Assembly: GCF_000003195.3 (NCBI RefSeq)
Contig: NC_012879.2
Coordinates: 20,298,647 to 20,362,646, forward strand
Reading direction: 5' to 3'
DNA: 64,000 bases
Source: Sorghum bicolor
Taxonomy: Eukaryota; Streptophyta; Magnoliopsida; Poales; Poaceae
Both the position numbers and the translations under genes were made by a program. Position 1 is the first letter of the stretch; every line of letters begins with the position of its first letter. Under the pieces are notes generated by a model. The model did no database searches. It was not told the DNA's origin and worked only from the letters and a program-made list of their open reading frames with translations. This document shows positions 22,187 through 35,710 of the stretch, piece by piece.

Positions 22187-25144
22187 CACTACAAGAAATG
22201 TGTGGTTTTTTGACGTATTTAGTATGACAACAGGTCATAATGTCATTATATCATCTCGTTTATGACATTTTGTTGTTGGCATTTTGACTTTGTGACAATA
22301 AAAAGTTGTATGTCACAAAAAACGTCATACAACAAGTCTAATTTTATCTAGTGACGATATTTCCTATGTCACATAGGCATTTTCTGTGTCACAAAGGTCC
22401 AATAAGGTTGAGAAAAAGTTTAAGACTTATACGATATTAACCTATGGCACACATAAGGTTGAGAAATTCCAATGATGAATGTCTACACCTTAGGAAACTT
22501 ATTGTGTTATTAACCTGTGGCACACATAAGGTTGAGAAAAAGTTTAAGACTCATACGATATCAAAATGGTGCAAAATGTTGATTATTAAACAACACAAAA
22601 ATAATAGAAAACTGATTTAAAAATACCATTGAAAAAATACCATTATTAAACTCCTACAGAACATATATAGATTTGGCCCACCAGAGCCCAGAGCGAATCA
22701 CGAATGCGACCCACCTTAGCCCAAATCAAATGCCACCTCATTCTTGTCCGTTAGATCGTAACACGAACGACTAAGATGTACTAAGCCTTGGAATAAGATC
22801 CAAAAACCTAGAGCATCCCCATCCTCCTGCATTGCAGGCAAGTCATGGCCCCTCCAACTGCGCGTGCGGGTCAGGGATGAGCACCTCTGGCGGCGCTCGG
22901 GCTGGGTGCGGCACCTCTAGCAGCGCGTTCGGCTCAGGGACGAGCGCTCGGGCTGGCCAGGCTCAACACCTCTGGAAGTGTGTGTGGCTCAGGGGCGAGC
23001 CCCTCCAGCAGGTGGTGTAGTTCAGGTGTGAGGCACTTCCAGGCGGTGGGATGGCAGGGCACGGCCTCTCCAATGGTAAGTTCTGGATCTCCCATTCCAA
23101 GAAGCTCTATGTGCATCTCGTTCTTCGCATCTCTAACATATTGTACGGTAGGTAAGTTCTGGATTTCCCTTTTCTAGCAGTTTCCAGTGCCCAAAAAATC
23201 TAAGGAATAGAGAGATTTATTTTGGGAAAGACCAAAGGGATTGGGAGTTCTAGTTTTGTATTTATTGGGATTGGAGAAAAGGGCAAATGAAATTACGATG
23301 AGAAATAACCCTAATTTCAGATGTGAATATGTGCTCTCTTTGTTTCTGTGAGCATATAGGTTAGTTTTTTTCTGTGAAATTGCAGTTCAAGATTTTGATG
23401 CCAATTTAGGTGTTTTGCATTTCTGTTTTTTCAATTAGGTTGTGATGTGCTAATTTCTATAGCGATGTGCACTAATCATTGTTTGATAATATGCATTACT
23501 AGTATTTTGTAAAATTTAGAATACTATTTCTAGAATGTATATTTCTTACTCTTTACCAACTTCGCACTATGCTTCTGTATGATTGGAAAAACTCGCCAAT
23601 CTTTCGTACTTAAGTATTTGTGTAGATAATATTGTAGTTGTAGTTGAACACAAGTATCCAAGTCTAAGAACTAGGAATTCAGTCCAACTAGCAGAGTATC
23701 CAATAATTATCTAGAATTGCTATGTTCTTTAATCAATCTATTTAGTTATCTGTGTTTGTATTTATATTTTTATGGCAAGTATAGAGATCCAAATTATGAG
23801 CACACACAAAATCTGAGATTTTTCTGATCAATTTTGGTTATTATTACATTTAATTTGTGTTAAACTAGAGAAAAAAAGATTGAATTACTCCTTCAAAATA
23901 ATATAATTTTCTATCTAACAAAATTGGTTCACAGGGCCATGTGAGACCTATTGAAGTGGTTACTTGGTGTTGGGTTCGAGATAGTTTGGGTTGGGCAATG
24001 GACTACCGGAACCTTGAGAGCCTAGGTGTTTAGTCAAGGTTCCATGAGATGGCTTATCCAGGTTTGTGAAGCATGTATATTCTTGTTTTTCTGTACATAG
24101 GGTGCGAATTTAGATGTGGAAAAATTGTTTGTTCGATAAAGTAGACATCTCTATTTGAACTTCATACATACTGATTTTAAAGGCAAATGTTAGCTGCTAG
24201 ATTACATATAATTTCAAACAATTTGTGGTCCCTTGCAATTTACTTCCACTGGAGCTCTTGCATTAATTTCAATTCAAGGTTATCTGTTTGCATGAGTTAC
24301 AACTTGCTCATTGGTTAGCTTTTCTATGAACCATGCCTTTGGAACATTGTGACTGTACTTACGTGTTGTGTTTCAATTTCTGGGAAATCCAGAAAGCTCA
24401 CGTATTTGGTCAATCTGCTCCAAAGAATACAAGAACTAAGAATGTAGATGAAAGATTGCTGCATCATGCCAGCATGTGTATATCCTTATAGTTAGTACAT
24501 TTAATTGTACATGATGACTAGATCTGTCCCTATCTTCTGTAAAATAGGTTATTTTGGTCATCGGTGAAATTTATGTGGATATGGATAATACTGTAAAGAA
24601 TAGTTGATTAAATGTATTATTTTTATATATACATGTTAGATTTGGTGTATTTGATATGTTTGGGTCATTTTGATGAGCTGTACTGAATTAAAATTATGCT
24701 GTGAGCCTGTTATCCTGCTGGGCTAGAAAAAATTTGCACGGACTGACAGAAAAATTGGGTTACAAAAAATCATGTGGGCTAATTGAGAGCGAAGTGGGCT
24801 GAAAATAAATGGACTGAAATATTACAAAATAGGTGGGCCATGATGTTAAAAAAAGCAGGCCAACCACATGGGCTTTAACAAGCTGTATTTCAATGTTATG
24901 ACGTTTATTGGCTTGCCAACTCAGCACCACGTCATCTGCCAATATGGCATTGTGTAAGGAGTTGTGACAATAAACCATTGTCATAAGCTTTGACATTAAA
25001 TATAGGAACGTCATATTATCAATTTGTGACGCTGGTTTTTTTACGTTCGAATTTTCGTCAAGTGGATGTCACAAACCTTAAGTTGTGACATTAATTCCAT
25101 ATATTTTGACATAAATAAAACGTCAAAAAACCACGCAATTCTTG
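22187..25144. mobile_element. CACTA-2: non-autonomous CACTA element
   Basis: The left end reads CACTACAAGAAATGTGTGG and runs into TTTTTTGACGT. The right end, read inward on the minus strand from 25144, gives CAAGAATTGCGTGG and then TTTTTTGACGT. The outer five bases of the right end (TAGTG on the plus strand) are missing. ATA lies outside both ends (22184-22186, 25145-25147), fitting a 3-bp duplication. Subterminal GTGACA/TGTCAC words flank both sides. No transposase is present, so it would need TNP2 from elsewhere. A GC-rich part (22830-23130) with GGTAAGTTCTGG donor-like sites looks like a captured or ancestral first exon; its reading frame is short and unrecognised. Confidence 0.75.
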
Positions 25145-26449
25145 ATACCAATTCAACAACAAAACAAACATTAGTTTCATTGTATGAGCTATAGGAATGA
25201 TACTCAATGGTATGAATTTTAGGATGATGTAGACTTATGAGGTTCTCTATCATCTTTACTTCTGCTTTGAATGGCTGAAGCTTTTGGAACAATTGATTTT
25301 TTAGGAAATCATAGTGTGATTGGTATGATCTATGGTTAGTACTTCTACATAGTTCTATTTGTACCCTCAGACTTTCTAGTATAGATTTAGTTATCTCCTA
25401 GCTACCCTAAACTAGTCAAAAGATTCATCCCATTATAATGAATTGTCCATTTGGGAAATCCTAAATTGTTCATTTGGCAAAATATTCCTTTGTGGTGGGT
25501 CAGGAGGTTTTGGGCTTGTTTAGGTATGCTCTGCTCCATATATTTAGCTTTGCTCCATGCTTTTCAGCCAAACAAATACAACTCCACAAATTTTGCTCTA
25601 GGAATAAATGTGGAGTTGTTGGAGCATCTAAAAGGGTGCTCGAAAAACTCTAGTTTTTTGTGAAGCTACTTCACGATAGAGTTTGTGGAGCATAGTTGTC
25701 GAGTAGTCTCAAACAGGTCCTTGGACAACATTAAGTATGAGCCAAAGTAGTGTTTTGTGTTGTTATTCTATTCATCAGTTTGGGTGGTAGAAACCAAAAT
25801 TGGCATGAATGTGACAATAGCGAGTGTGGTAGTAACATCCACTAAATTGGTTTTGGCCACTTAATTGGCTAATTTGGGTTGGTTAATTATATGCTGCATA
25901 AATGTTTCCCATACAAATCCTGAATGACATCACACATTGGGTTGGCTAAACTAGAGCCTATCCACTAATTAACTCATTAGGAGGTAGAGTACTAATATAA
26001 CAACCTACCTTCCTTCTATTTTATTGATAGCCTTCATTTTGCCAATTTCACGATGGAAACTATCCTTCATGACTTTCTTATTTTCTTCAAACATCTTAGC
26101 ATGGTGTCGTTGGGTCAAAACTACGGCAAGCATGTTGTTCGGATGGTGTCATTGCATGATGGATATGGTGGCTTGAGTAAACTCATGAACACAAGAAACA
26201 CATAGGAGACGTAGAGATTTATCCTAGTTCGGGCCAAGTCGGTCCCTACATCCAGCAACTGATGATCCTTGTACTCAAGAACACCTAGAATCTAGGGGGT
26301 TACAATTGGTATGGAAGGATGAGTTTTGGTATGGGGCTATCTCGATGCTAATCCTAAGGTGGTGGTGTACCGTGCCACTTGAGGTGTCTCCCCCTTGCCA
26401 AAGAGGAAGGAGATGGAGGAACTACTGGGGCTCCCCCATGGGTTGCTCT
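25145..26449. other. Spacer with a MITE and an LTR-like scrap
   Basis: No gene seen. It contains the MITE at 25512-25720. From about 26200 to 26449 there is a phrase (AGATTTATCCTAGTTCGGGC and following) of the type found in grass LTRs, truncated by element C. Confidence 0.4.
25512..25720. mobile_element. Small MITE-like inverted-repeat element
   Basis: The left end GGGCTTGTTTAG pairs with the right end, whose complement reads GGACCTGTTTGA. Inner sequences (GCTCTGCTCC...CTCCACAAACTC) show the usual layout of the GGGCCTGTTTGG class of grass miniature elements. No convincing target duplication was found. Confidence 0.5.
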
Positions 26450-29400
26450 TGTCACACCCTAAAGTTTTTATTTTGGGATGTGATGTAGAAAAGACTAAAT
26501 GACATCAAATGTTTTTATCATTTGTCTAATATTTCCCAACATTAGTTAAGCTGTTGATATTCTGGATAGTGGAAAAATATGAGTTTCTAAAATTTTTGAA
26601 ATACAACTTTGTGGTCTGTTGCACTTATGTCGTCGCATAGTGTTTATGCTTGAAAAATAAATTTATTTGTTTCCAAAATACACCTAGGGTTTGATTCTAA
26701 CTTCATCTACCCAAAATACCAAATCAATATCTAACTCTAACCAAGTCTTTTGCCGATATCTTACAAAATGCTAGCCTAACCCACCTTTCTCGAGCTCTTA
26801 GTCAATTTGATGACGATAAATTCTTCATGTCAATCTTTTCTCCTCTCTCATCTATTCGTACTAATGGATCTCAAATTGAGCTGAAGCCTTGTTTTCATCT
26901 AGACTATCATGACAACTCGTACTTCTCTCTTTTCGCTAATGGATCAATGATTGCCCGCACATCAAAATTTTCTCCATATTATGGGATGAGACCAATCCAG
27001 CCTCTCCACCTCTCTTTCACGTGGAAATGCTGCAGCTATTCTTTCCTTTTCGCTCTTCCCCTCCTCACATTGACATGCATGAACAAAAATAGTAGCTCTC
27101 TCCTTAATCATATGAACCCATCACTTTTTCATTTTGCTCTTTACTCTCCATAAATTAACACCTACTCTCAAATGCATGAGTTAAGGACAAAAATGCATCT
27201 TCTCCTGTTGCTGCCCCCATGCCAGACCCACTCTTCATGCAAAAATATGTGCATCTATTCATTTCTCTCATCCCATCTTATTTTTGTGTGCTCATTTAAT
27301 CTATTCTTTCAAAGACATGCATGGACATTACAGCCATCCACATTTTATCTTCTCTTCCATGCAACTATGCATTCTCACTCTCACTCCCTTGCGCACCCAT
27401 TTTGGAGCCACATTCTCTTTCGATTTACTCTCATGCAAAAAAAATAAATAGATACAACATATCTTTCTTTTCTCTTTTTCTAGACACACTTTACTCCTTC
27501 ATTTGTTTTCCTTTACTTCTAATGGCATGCAGCCATCTATGCTTCCTGGCTACCTGCGTTTATTCTTTTTTTCTCTCTCATGCAAAACAGAAGCAACATC
27601 TATTCCCTCCGTCTCATAATTCCCATGGTCATATCTTCCTTCTCCCTTAGCAGCATTGCTCTCTATCCTTTTAACTACATGCATGCTGCAGCAATGCTAC
27701 TCCCCTTTTCTCTCACCCACCATCACATGGCGCCTGCTCTCTCCCCCCCAAGTAACAGCAGCCCATAATTCTCTCTTAATTCTCTTGGTTCAATTCCCTC
27801 TTGAATGACATCCACTTTGCTCCATTAGCTTTATCTCTCTTTCAATTGCATGGATCCATGCACCAGTTATCAGCCATACCTCCTCCTCTTATATTTCTCA
27901 TGCAGCAGCCAACCTCTCATCTGCTCCTCATTCTCTCACGCGCAGGCACCACATGAGCAGCTCTTCATCTTCTCTCCTTCCTCCCCCATGGCAACCCTAT
28001 CCTCTTCTATATTTTTCTGTCCTTTCTCCACAACAGCAGCAACCATATCCACTCCACTTCTGCTCTCATGCAAACACTAGAGAAGGAGAACCTACATCTC
28101 CTCCCTACCCTCCACCATGGACGCCCCTTTCTCTCCCCTTGAAATTCCTCTCCATCCTCTCCATCGAAATGCAGTGTCCTCGCCGCGATGAATTTGTTTT
28201 GCCACTGCACGTTTTCTTCCTGTTGCCGGAATCCTGGAATTCTTCGCTTTGTGCTGTGGTAAGAGTCATGCCTTCTCTATTCTTCACTGAGAAACCTGTA
28301 TTCATCATGCCCCTTCTTTTTTGTGACTTCTTAAGGCAACACCATGATGATGCAGCGCTTCATGGAAGCCATCCAGTCTGCCTTGCCCTCTCCCCAAACA
28401 TGCAGCAGTAGCAGCACCTCGTTCATCGTTGTCGCCACCGTTCCTATACCGTGTGTGGTGAGGTTACCCCTCCCTCTTCCATCTCTGATCTTGCTTGACC
28501 TGCCCCAATCATCCATCTCCTTGATAAAGGGTTTGGTGCAGATCATCTCCAAGGTCCAATTATCTATGTTGTCAATGTAAACATGCCGCTAGCATCGATC
28601 CCAGTGGCCACGTTGATGCTGCCGTTGGTTCTCACCAAACAGCAAGGTCATCCCTCTCTCTCTCTATGTGTTTCATATGAGCCCTCTCTTGATCTTCTAT
28701 CATCACAGGACTTCGTGGATGCATGCATGATCATCTCCGGTGCCAAGATGCAACCGTAGTACCCTTGTTGTTACACATAAGCAGCAGCCCTGCTTTTACC
28801 GGTTATTGTCGCTACCACTGATGGTTTCCTCCTTTCCACCATGAAAGCCCAATGTGAGAAATCGACATCCTTTCTATCTTATATGTCGACCCTAATGGCC
28901 ATACACACATCCTAGTTCATATTTGATAGAATTCTGATAAAGTCTTCCTGAGATTATGTCTTTGTCCTTTGCAAATAGCAACTCTGCTGCTGGTTTAGCA
29001 TGCACGTTCCATGAGATCCTCTCCTCTAGTTATCAAGAACTTTGTCCATGATGTTCTTCATAGAGATGCACATGTCTCTGCCAAATTTTGTGGCTAGCGA
29101 GCCAAAGACAAAAGAGATATGATTATTTTTGTGCTTGCTGCTCCTGAAACCTCGCAGCTGCATTGCTGACCTTTGGCATGCATGTTCACATTGTTCCATC
29201 GCTCCAGTGGCCATGTCTTTTAACCATAATGTGTCTCATATTCTTGCACATGTTTCTAGGAATTCCGCAGCCATAGGATTCAAGATAAAAGAGATATCAT
29301 ATTTCTTGTACTTGATGTTCCTGCTGCCCACAGCCACGCTACAGCCTGTTGGTGCGTGCGCTCCGGAAAACTCACTACTCCATTTGTGAAATCCTTTTAC

Positions 29401-31906
29401 CCATATGGCCACATATATACTGTGAACCTGCACATACCTCTACAAATTGGTTTGGTCATTCATGCCATGATGGTCGAGATATTGATGCCACAATAATTGT
29501 CTTCCCTGCTGTCCAGAAATCAGACATGCCACTCGCTTTGTATTCATATTTCCCGGCTAATCAATGGTCAAACATTATGTTCTTTTGCAGTAACATACTC
29601 TATATATTCCACAATAACCCCAAAAATTGTATCACCATTCGGGTTCTGTTCTAACTATGTCACTTGTCATCAAAACTACCACTGTCCACCCCTAGATGTG
29701 CTCAACCAATGCACAAATCATCATAATCGTATTTCCCTCTAATGTAGCATTCACCTTTGCAGCCACTTATCAAAATATGTTCAATGTGTCCTCTTCACAA
29801 ATACAAATGATCATCCTCATATTCTATAGGATTTTGCAAAACATAAGCTATAGGTTCATCAGCACTTTTCGCCTTGTATCTACGATCGCTTCCCCATTGG
29901 CAATTTCCATCTTTGCCAACCAACACCATTGTCATTGTCTTCATGTTCTATGACCAAATCAAGATAAATATTCTTAATGGTTTCTTACTGTACCATCCAC
30001 CTTGCAATACATGTCTTCCAACTATGCTATCTTTTCATGAGCTAATCATCTACCTACGCACTTGTCCTACACAAGCCATGCAATATCAACTCACATAGAC
30101 CACACCATCACCACAAAGGTTTGTTTTGCTTTTGAACCTTGACCACTCATCGTGGGTCAAACATGACAATGCCATATCACTTTTGTGTTGTCATCAACAT
30201 GTATATGCTCTTTTCCACCAAGCCTAGCACATTCATCCCCTCCTAGGTGATCTAGCCATTAGATCATATTATGTCCACATCATTTTTTGTAATGTCCTAT
30301 GCATCTTGTATACAATCCTATAATCATTACTCTTCATCTATAAATCCTTATTTCTCTAGTCTTCCAAGTTATCCCATATACATCATGTCTATTCTATTCC
30401 TATCATTTATCCAAACCTCCAGCTTCTATCTTTGATTTTCATGGCCGTTAAACCATAGCTCTGTTTAGTTGTTTTTGTGCTGAATGATCATATTTACAGG
30501 CCCTCTATGTGTTTAAAAACCTTTATATATTGTTTTATAATGATTGATGTACTGTTTGTAGGTTTGTATATGATGCATGTGATGGTTGTTGCTATCGTTA
30601 GAAAAAGCTATACAAGGATGATCTAGAAGAAAAGTTGGACAAGTTTGAGCACTACTTCAGGCAAGTGTAACATGAGTTCCCTTATTACCCACTAACCATT
30701 TAATCACATTTTCATACGCATGGGTCTAATATCATGAAACATTAACATCCTTACCTAGTATACTTTTGATATCTTGTATCCATGTTACCTATGGGTTTCG
30801 CATATGGATAGACTTGCTTAATTTGCTATCACCAAAATGATATTTATTAATGATATATGCAACTATGGATTAAAATATGCTTTTTTAGTAACATGGATAG
30901 AGGGGGCTAGAGCATTGGGCCTTTTTAAGTGTTCTAGTCTGCCCTTCGTAAGGACTAAATCCTAAAGCAACAACCTAGGACTTACAGTACAACTACAAGA
31001 ACTACATGGCTCTGGTCTTAGCTTAGTATTTTGATCTGTTCTAGTTCATTAGTAGCTTACGAAAGGCAAGAGGGGGTGCCAGCTTGGATATAGCTCTTGT
31101 CCTACCATGGTGTATGATGGGCTATGATCATAAGTGTGCCACCCTTAGAGGAGAGCATCTACATCTGCCTGGTCAATCTAAAACCTTAGAGACCGCTACT
31201 TGTTGGAATGACTAGTGAAAAGCTTTGTATAGTCCTTGCTGACTTACCTTGGAAGTGGGTCAAGAGGTTGGCTGCCTTGGGCAAAGGACAATCATGACTC
31301 ATGGGTAAAGATGTACACACTTTGTAGAGTTATATAAACTATTATATCAGCCATGCTCTTAGTCATGAGCAACATGGATCCTTTTCAACATAAATGGTTC
31401 TATGGATGGTTTGGGTGATTATTAATCTTCATGATAATTATTATACTTTCACCTTGGCAGATTAAGCATAACTTAGTTACTTACATCTAAAATAATAAAA
31501 TATAACCAACTAAAAATGTTTACCACAATTCAGTTGAGTCTAACCTTTTGAGCCTTGCATCCCCTTATGTTATACTAGGTGCACTCTCACTTGCTTTATA
31601 TACAATCAACAAAAATCTTAGATGTGTACCAGATGGTGGATTCAAGTTACATGATATGTTCCAAGAGTACTAGGTGAGTGCTCCTAGTCAACCATCCCTA
31701 TGGAGTACAGCGACCCAAAGAGAAGACATATAGAATAGTTTCCTCTATGTTTAGTAATAGATGTAAGTCTTGATGTAAATATTTTCAATATATAATAAAG
31801 CATTGTTCTGTTGATATTCTCTATATTTGTCACTATATGTGTCATGTCGATATCCTAGGCACACTATAGTTAGCGCTTGGTATTCTTCAAAAAATTGGGT
31901 GTCACA
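26450..31906 (+). repeat. Element C 5' LTR (5.46 kb)
   Basis: It starts TGTCACACCC and ends GGGTGTCACA. The part at 30590-31700 shares ordered motifs with solo LTR B1, such as the block around AAAGATGTACACACTTTG and the TTGAGCC...GGTGCACTC block, so B and C are related LTR families. The 26830-30100 part is very CT-rich on the plus strand and gives many open frames; none has a recognisable domain and I treat them as compositional. Confidence 0.75.
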
Positions 31907-31908
31907 GA

Positions 31909-31921
31909 TTGGTATGAGAGC
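31909..31921 (+). promoter_or_regulatory. Primer binding site of element C (tRNA-iMet type)
   Basis: TTGGTATGAGAGC, two bases after the LTR end. It matches the usual TGGTATCAGAGC site with one mismatch. Confidence 0.75.
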
Positions 31922-32236
31922 AATATTGACCGTAGCATGCTCAACCTAGTTAGAAATGGTCAATTCTATAAAGTTATTTTGTCAAAAACTAAGGCTTCCC
32001 CCCTTGATGCTTTGTGAAAACTATAAACTCTTTACAAAAGCTCCTTTTCACTCTACAATCCATTAAGATGTCGGGGAAGATCAAGTTTCTACATTGAGAA
32101 GAAGAGCATCACCTCAAAGGATAAAGAGTTGAAGCTCGCCTACCCTAATAATCCATAGGAAGTCGTTATCCCTGAGCACTTTTACATTAGCAATGATGCT
32201 AAGGTGAGTGATAGTGTGCTTTCAAAAGGACCCAAT

Positions 32237-33515
32237 TGTTGGGTATTTTAAACGCAAACAGAAAAATCCGCAAGCGCACGGATACCGATGTAGCTTTCAC
32301 CCGGGAGTATTCCAGAGTATCGATTTTCCACAGAGAACGTGAGTGTACTAATTAAGATCCAAGATCGCCCAAGGATAAATATATGAATATTTTTGGTGGG
32401 AAGAGAGGAAGTTTCCTGAGAGTTCTCTAGTTGATCTAAGAATCAAGAATTACTTCAAGATTATCTATTTCGGGACATCAGAACACTAACCACAGAAAGA
32501 GATGAGAAGGGGGCTAGGAAGCTCCGACTACGGTCCTACAAACACCGATCCGAACGAGGTGGAATACGTCGACCGTTAGGGCTGTCACTATCCTAAGGCT
32601 ACCACAACAATCCGCAGGATTGGGTGCAATTCCAGGTAATTGCAAGACTAAACACCACGTCTAATCTATTAATTACTACTCTAATGTTTGAAACACTAGA
32701 GCACTTGATGCAAGCGGGAATCCAATAAATAACTTGAATGTAAATAAAAGTAATTATAGAACTCAGGAGTTATGAATTGAAGAACCTGGAGAACGATGAA
32801 GAACGAACGAGATGCTGCAAAAGTATAATGTTGAGGAAGATCCGACAGATCCGGCTCCTCCTCCGCTCTCCTCTTCTCTCTCCCTATTTTCTAGATTACA
32901 ACTAGAACTAACTAGAACTAGAACTAGAGGAACTAGAACTAGAACTTGATGAACTAGAACTAGATCTAGATGAACTAGAGGTAGAACTAGAAGAACTAGA
33001 GGGATCCTCTCTACTTGGATGAAGAATTGAAACCCTAACTTTGACTCTGTAGAAGAGGTATGATCTCCAGGGGCCAGGGGGTCTGGTTTTATAGTCCCTT
33101 CAAGTGAATCTGGGCCGTCGGATCAAACCGACATTGATCGCACGGTTTTCCTTGATCCTTTAGGTCGGTGGAGCATAATCCGCGAAACGTGTCCTGATTG
33201 GACACTGTAGCTTGGCGGGCGCCCAGGAGAGTTGGGCGGGCGCCCTGCCTCCAAGCCCGATTTCCTTCCCGTTCGTTCCCGTGGCTTCTGGAGTCTTCTA
33301 GATGATAGAAAATTGCGCGGCACGTTAATATCTCTATGTAAACCCGACGTGTGGGCCTTTCTTCCATATTTCCTGATAACCCCCTGCAGAAATAGACAAA
33401 CACCAAAACTCGTGGAATTCTGTCAGATAAAACCCTAAGTCTAGGTGTTGGTTGCATTTGGATCCTTTTCTATGATTAGTTGATGGTTAAATATGAGCAT
33501 TAAGGACCGTCAACA
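32237..33515 (-). repeat. Element D 3' LTR
   Basis: In plus orientation it begins TGTTGGGTATTTTAAACG and ends CCGTCAACA. A minus-strand TATA box (CTATAAAACC) lies at about 33090-33100. It is 21 bp longer than the other LTR because a GGCGGGCGCCC unit near 33213-33245 is present twice. Confidence 0.92.
32899..33001. repeat. AACTAG minisatellite in element D LTR
   Basis: About 100 bp of variants of AACTAG(A/G). The other LTR has the same array at about 38852-38953. Confidence 0.85.
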
Positions 33516-33531
33516 AGCTCCCCCAAGCTTA
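33516..33531 (-). promoter_or_regulatory. Polypurine tract of element D
   Basis: The minus strand reads AAGCTTGGGGGAGCT directly before the LTR start TGTTGACGG. Confidence 0.85.
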
Positions 33532-35710
33532 ACCTTTGCTCGTCCCTGAGCAAAGATGAACTCAAGAGTTTCTGCAGTGGTTTCATAACTTAAAGATACA
33601 CATGCGTTTAAACAAGATTTCATCTCTGGTTAGAGTAAACTGTTAAGACTTAAAACTTACTCATTTACCTTTCACCATGGGACTTGTAACCATCACTTTT
33701 GTCTTGAGTAGTTAAAAGATAGAACAGTCTACTCAAGCACTATGTCTCTTGTTCTTCGATTAACTATAGCTCTGGAGTTTTTTGCAGATTTTCAAATAAA
33801 ACTCAGAGATTCCTTGTATGACTCTCTCTAGTCTCTCTTTTGTGGTATTTCTAGATCCTTACCAAGGCAGTAATGGTGTATGCGTTCTCTCAAAGTATGT
33901 GGTATTTGTAGTATAAGGCATAGTGACATTGCCTTCTCTCTCACCCTACTCTAATAAGGCTTTGATATCTGGAGCTCATAGGTGGGAGACAGCTAATACA
34001 TACTTACAAGACATTTATTGCATAGTCAAACCATGGATCCAGAAGAACAAGTCAATAAGTCAAATCAAGATGTGCATGTGTGGCGAATGAATAGTATATG
34101 GTGATGATGGTGATAACAATGGTGAAAGTCTAATTCTACTTGTGCTCTTTTGAGGGGATACATACCTTTCTTGCTCTTTTGAAACTTTCAGGGAGAATGA
34201 GATGCTCTGTATTTTCTTTTTCTTTTTTTTTCTTTTCTCTCAGGTGGGTATCTTGTACCCCTAATTCTACTGTCGGACACTTGTCCATTTTTACCTCTCG
34301 TCTCACTTTTTCTTCTTTTTTTTCTTTCGAGGTTCCGGGCACTTGCCCCTTTTTATTTCCTCGTATTCTTCTTCTTTTTTTTTCTCTTTTTTTCTTTAGA
34401 GCACTCATCTCATGAGATAATATAGCAAGTGGTAGTAACAAGATAACTTGAGCAGTTATTTCACAGGGAAAAAATAGAAATATTTTTGGCTATTCTCTCC
34501 CGGATTAGGAGTAGAATATTTTTGGGTGGTTCTGGAGATGGAAATGGGTATATGTGGATGGTACTTCCAGAGTAGAAGTAGCATGTATGAGTGAACGTGC
34601 AAGTGAATCTTGACTTAACCACATGACAAGCTCCTAAGGGTCTACACAGCTTGACCACACTCAATGCTCATAAGCAGTAAAAAGTAAATGTGTGGCTCAA
34701 AGTCTAGCAAGCATGTATATATGGCTGTGGTAGGAATTTAAACTCTCATCATACAGGAACTCATCATGTGATATTTTAAAGATTTTCAAAGATAAAATTC
34801 TCCAGAATTCTAGCATCTCTAGGAACAGATAAACAGCAGCTCAACCTTCCCATATCATATCCGTTAACGACTTAGACTTCAGATCAAGTACTCTTCCCAC
34901 AAGTTCAGGTTTAGAGCAAATCTTAATTAATAACAGTGATACCTAAACTTGAGAGAGATTTCAATTTTGAGAACTAGTCATGGCAGAGCAACTATTCATC
35001 TTTCCATGTGAAAGCTTATCATGAGCGTTCATAGCAAATTTTTATTTATTTATTTATTTAGCAAACTAAGCAAAGATATATATATAAGCACAAAATCTTT
35101 ATTTGGGTTTTTATGATTATGCATCTTTTTATTATTTGAGTAAAATATAAACGTGAGTAGAATACTTAGCTGGATAAATGGAGGTGCTCTCCCCCAAGCT
35201 GGATTTTGACGTAATTCCTTTTGATGTAGCAGGTGGCGGAGGTGTATTTGAATGTCGGCAGCACCCTGACATTGATTAGGATGTCCTCCGTCTACTAGTC
35301 TTCTTTGATCCTTTAATTCTGTGGAGCTCAAATAGACAACAAAGCTTTGTGGAACTAGTTAAGTGTTAGCATAAATATCTAGCCTTTATCATGTTGAGCC
35401 TCCTCAATAAATGTTACTCTCTTTAGTAGGATCATAAATTTATTTTTATATTTTCATTTTTATAGGACAGGAATATATTTATTTATTTTTACGCCACCAC
35501 AATGAATGTACTTATGGGTTTTATGCCATGAGCATACTCACATGGGGCTTACTATTTTTAACATTTTTATTTTCTTTTCAAGATAATATGAACCTGATTA
35601 ACTAAGCAAACTATTTTAAAATAATTGAAAGGAAAAAGATAATTACCAAATTTACCTCTTGGCAAAGCGTTCGGTGTTTTTAAGTCCTCCGAACGGGACT
35701 CTCCGTTTTC
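33532..35710 (-). other. Element D 3' non-coding region
   Basis: No supported gene. A CT-rich, poly-T-rich stretch at 34190-34400 creates low-complexity ORFs. A second polypurine-tract-like motif lies at 35189-35200 (CTCCCCCAAGCT). ATTT repeats occur at 35040-35060. Confidence 0.6.

Noticed and set aside
22830..23130. GC-rich island in CACTA-2 as a host gene exon
   Set aside because: Only short frames, internal imperfect repeats and no recognisable protein; kept as part of the transposon.
26827..30098. Chain of plus-strand ORFs of 60-150 codons
   Set aside because: All lie in CT-rich LTR sequence of element C, are Ser/Leu/Pro/His-rich and show no domain; they arise from composition.
34136..34441. 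Lys/Glu-rich ORF in element D
   Set aside because: Low-complexity translation of a CT/poly-T stretch; the opposite strand is equally open.
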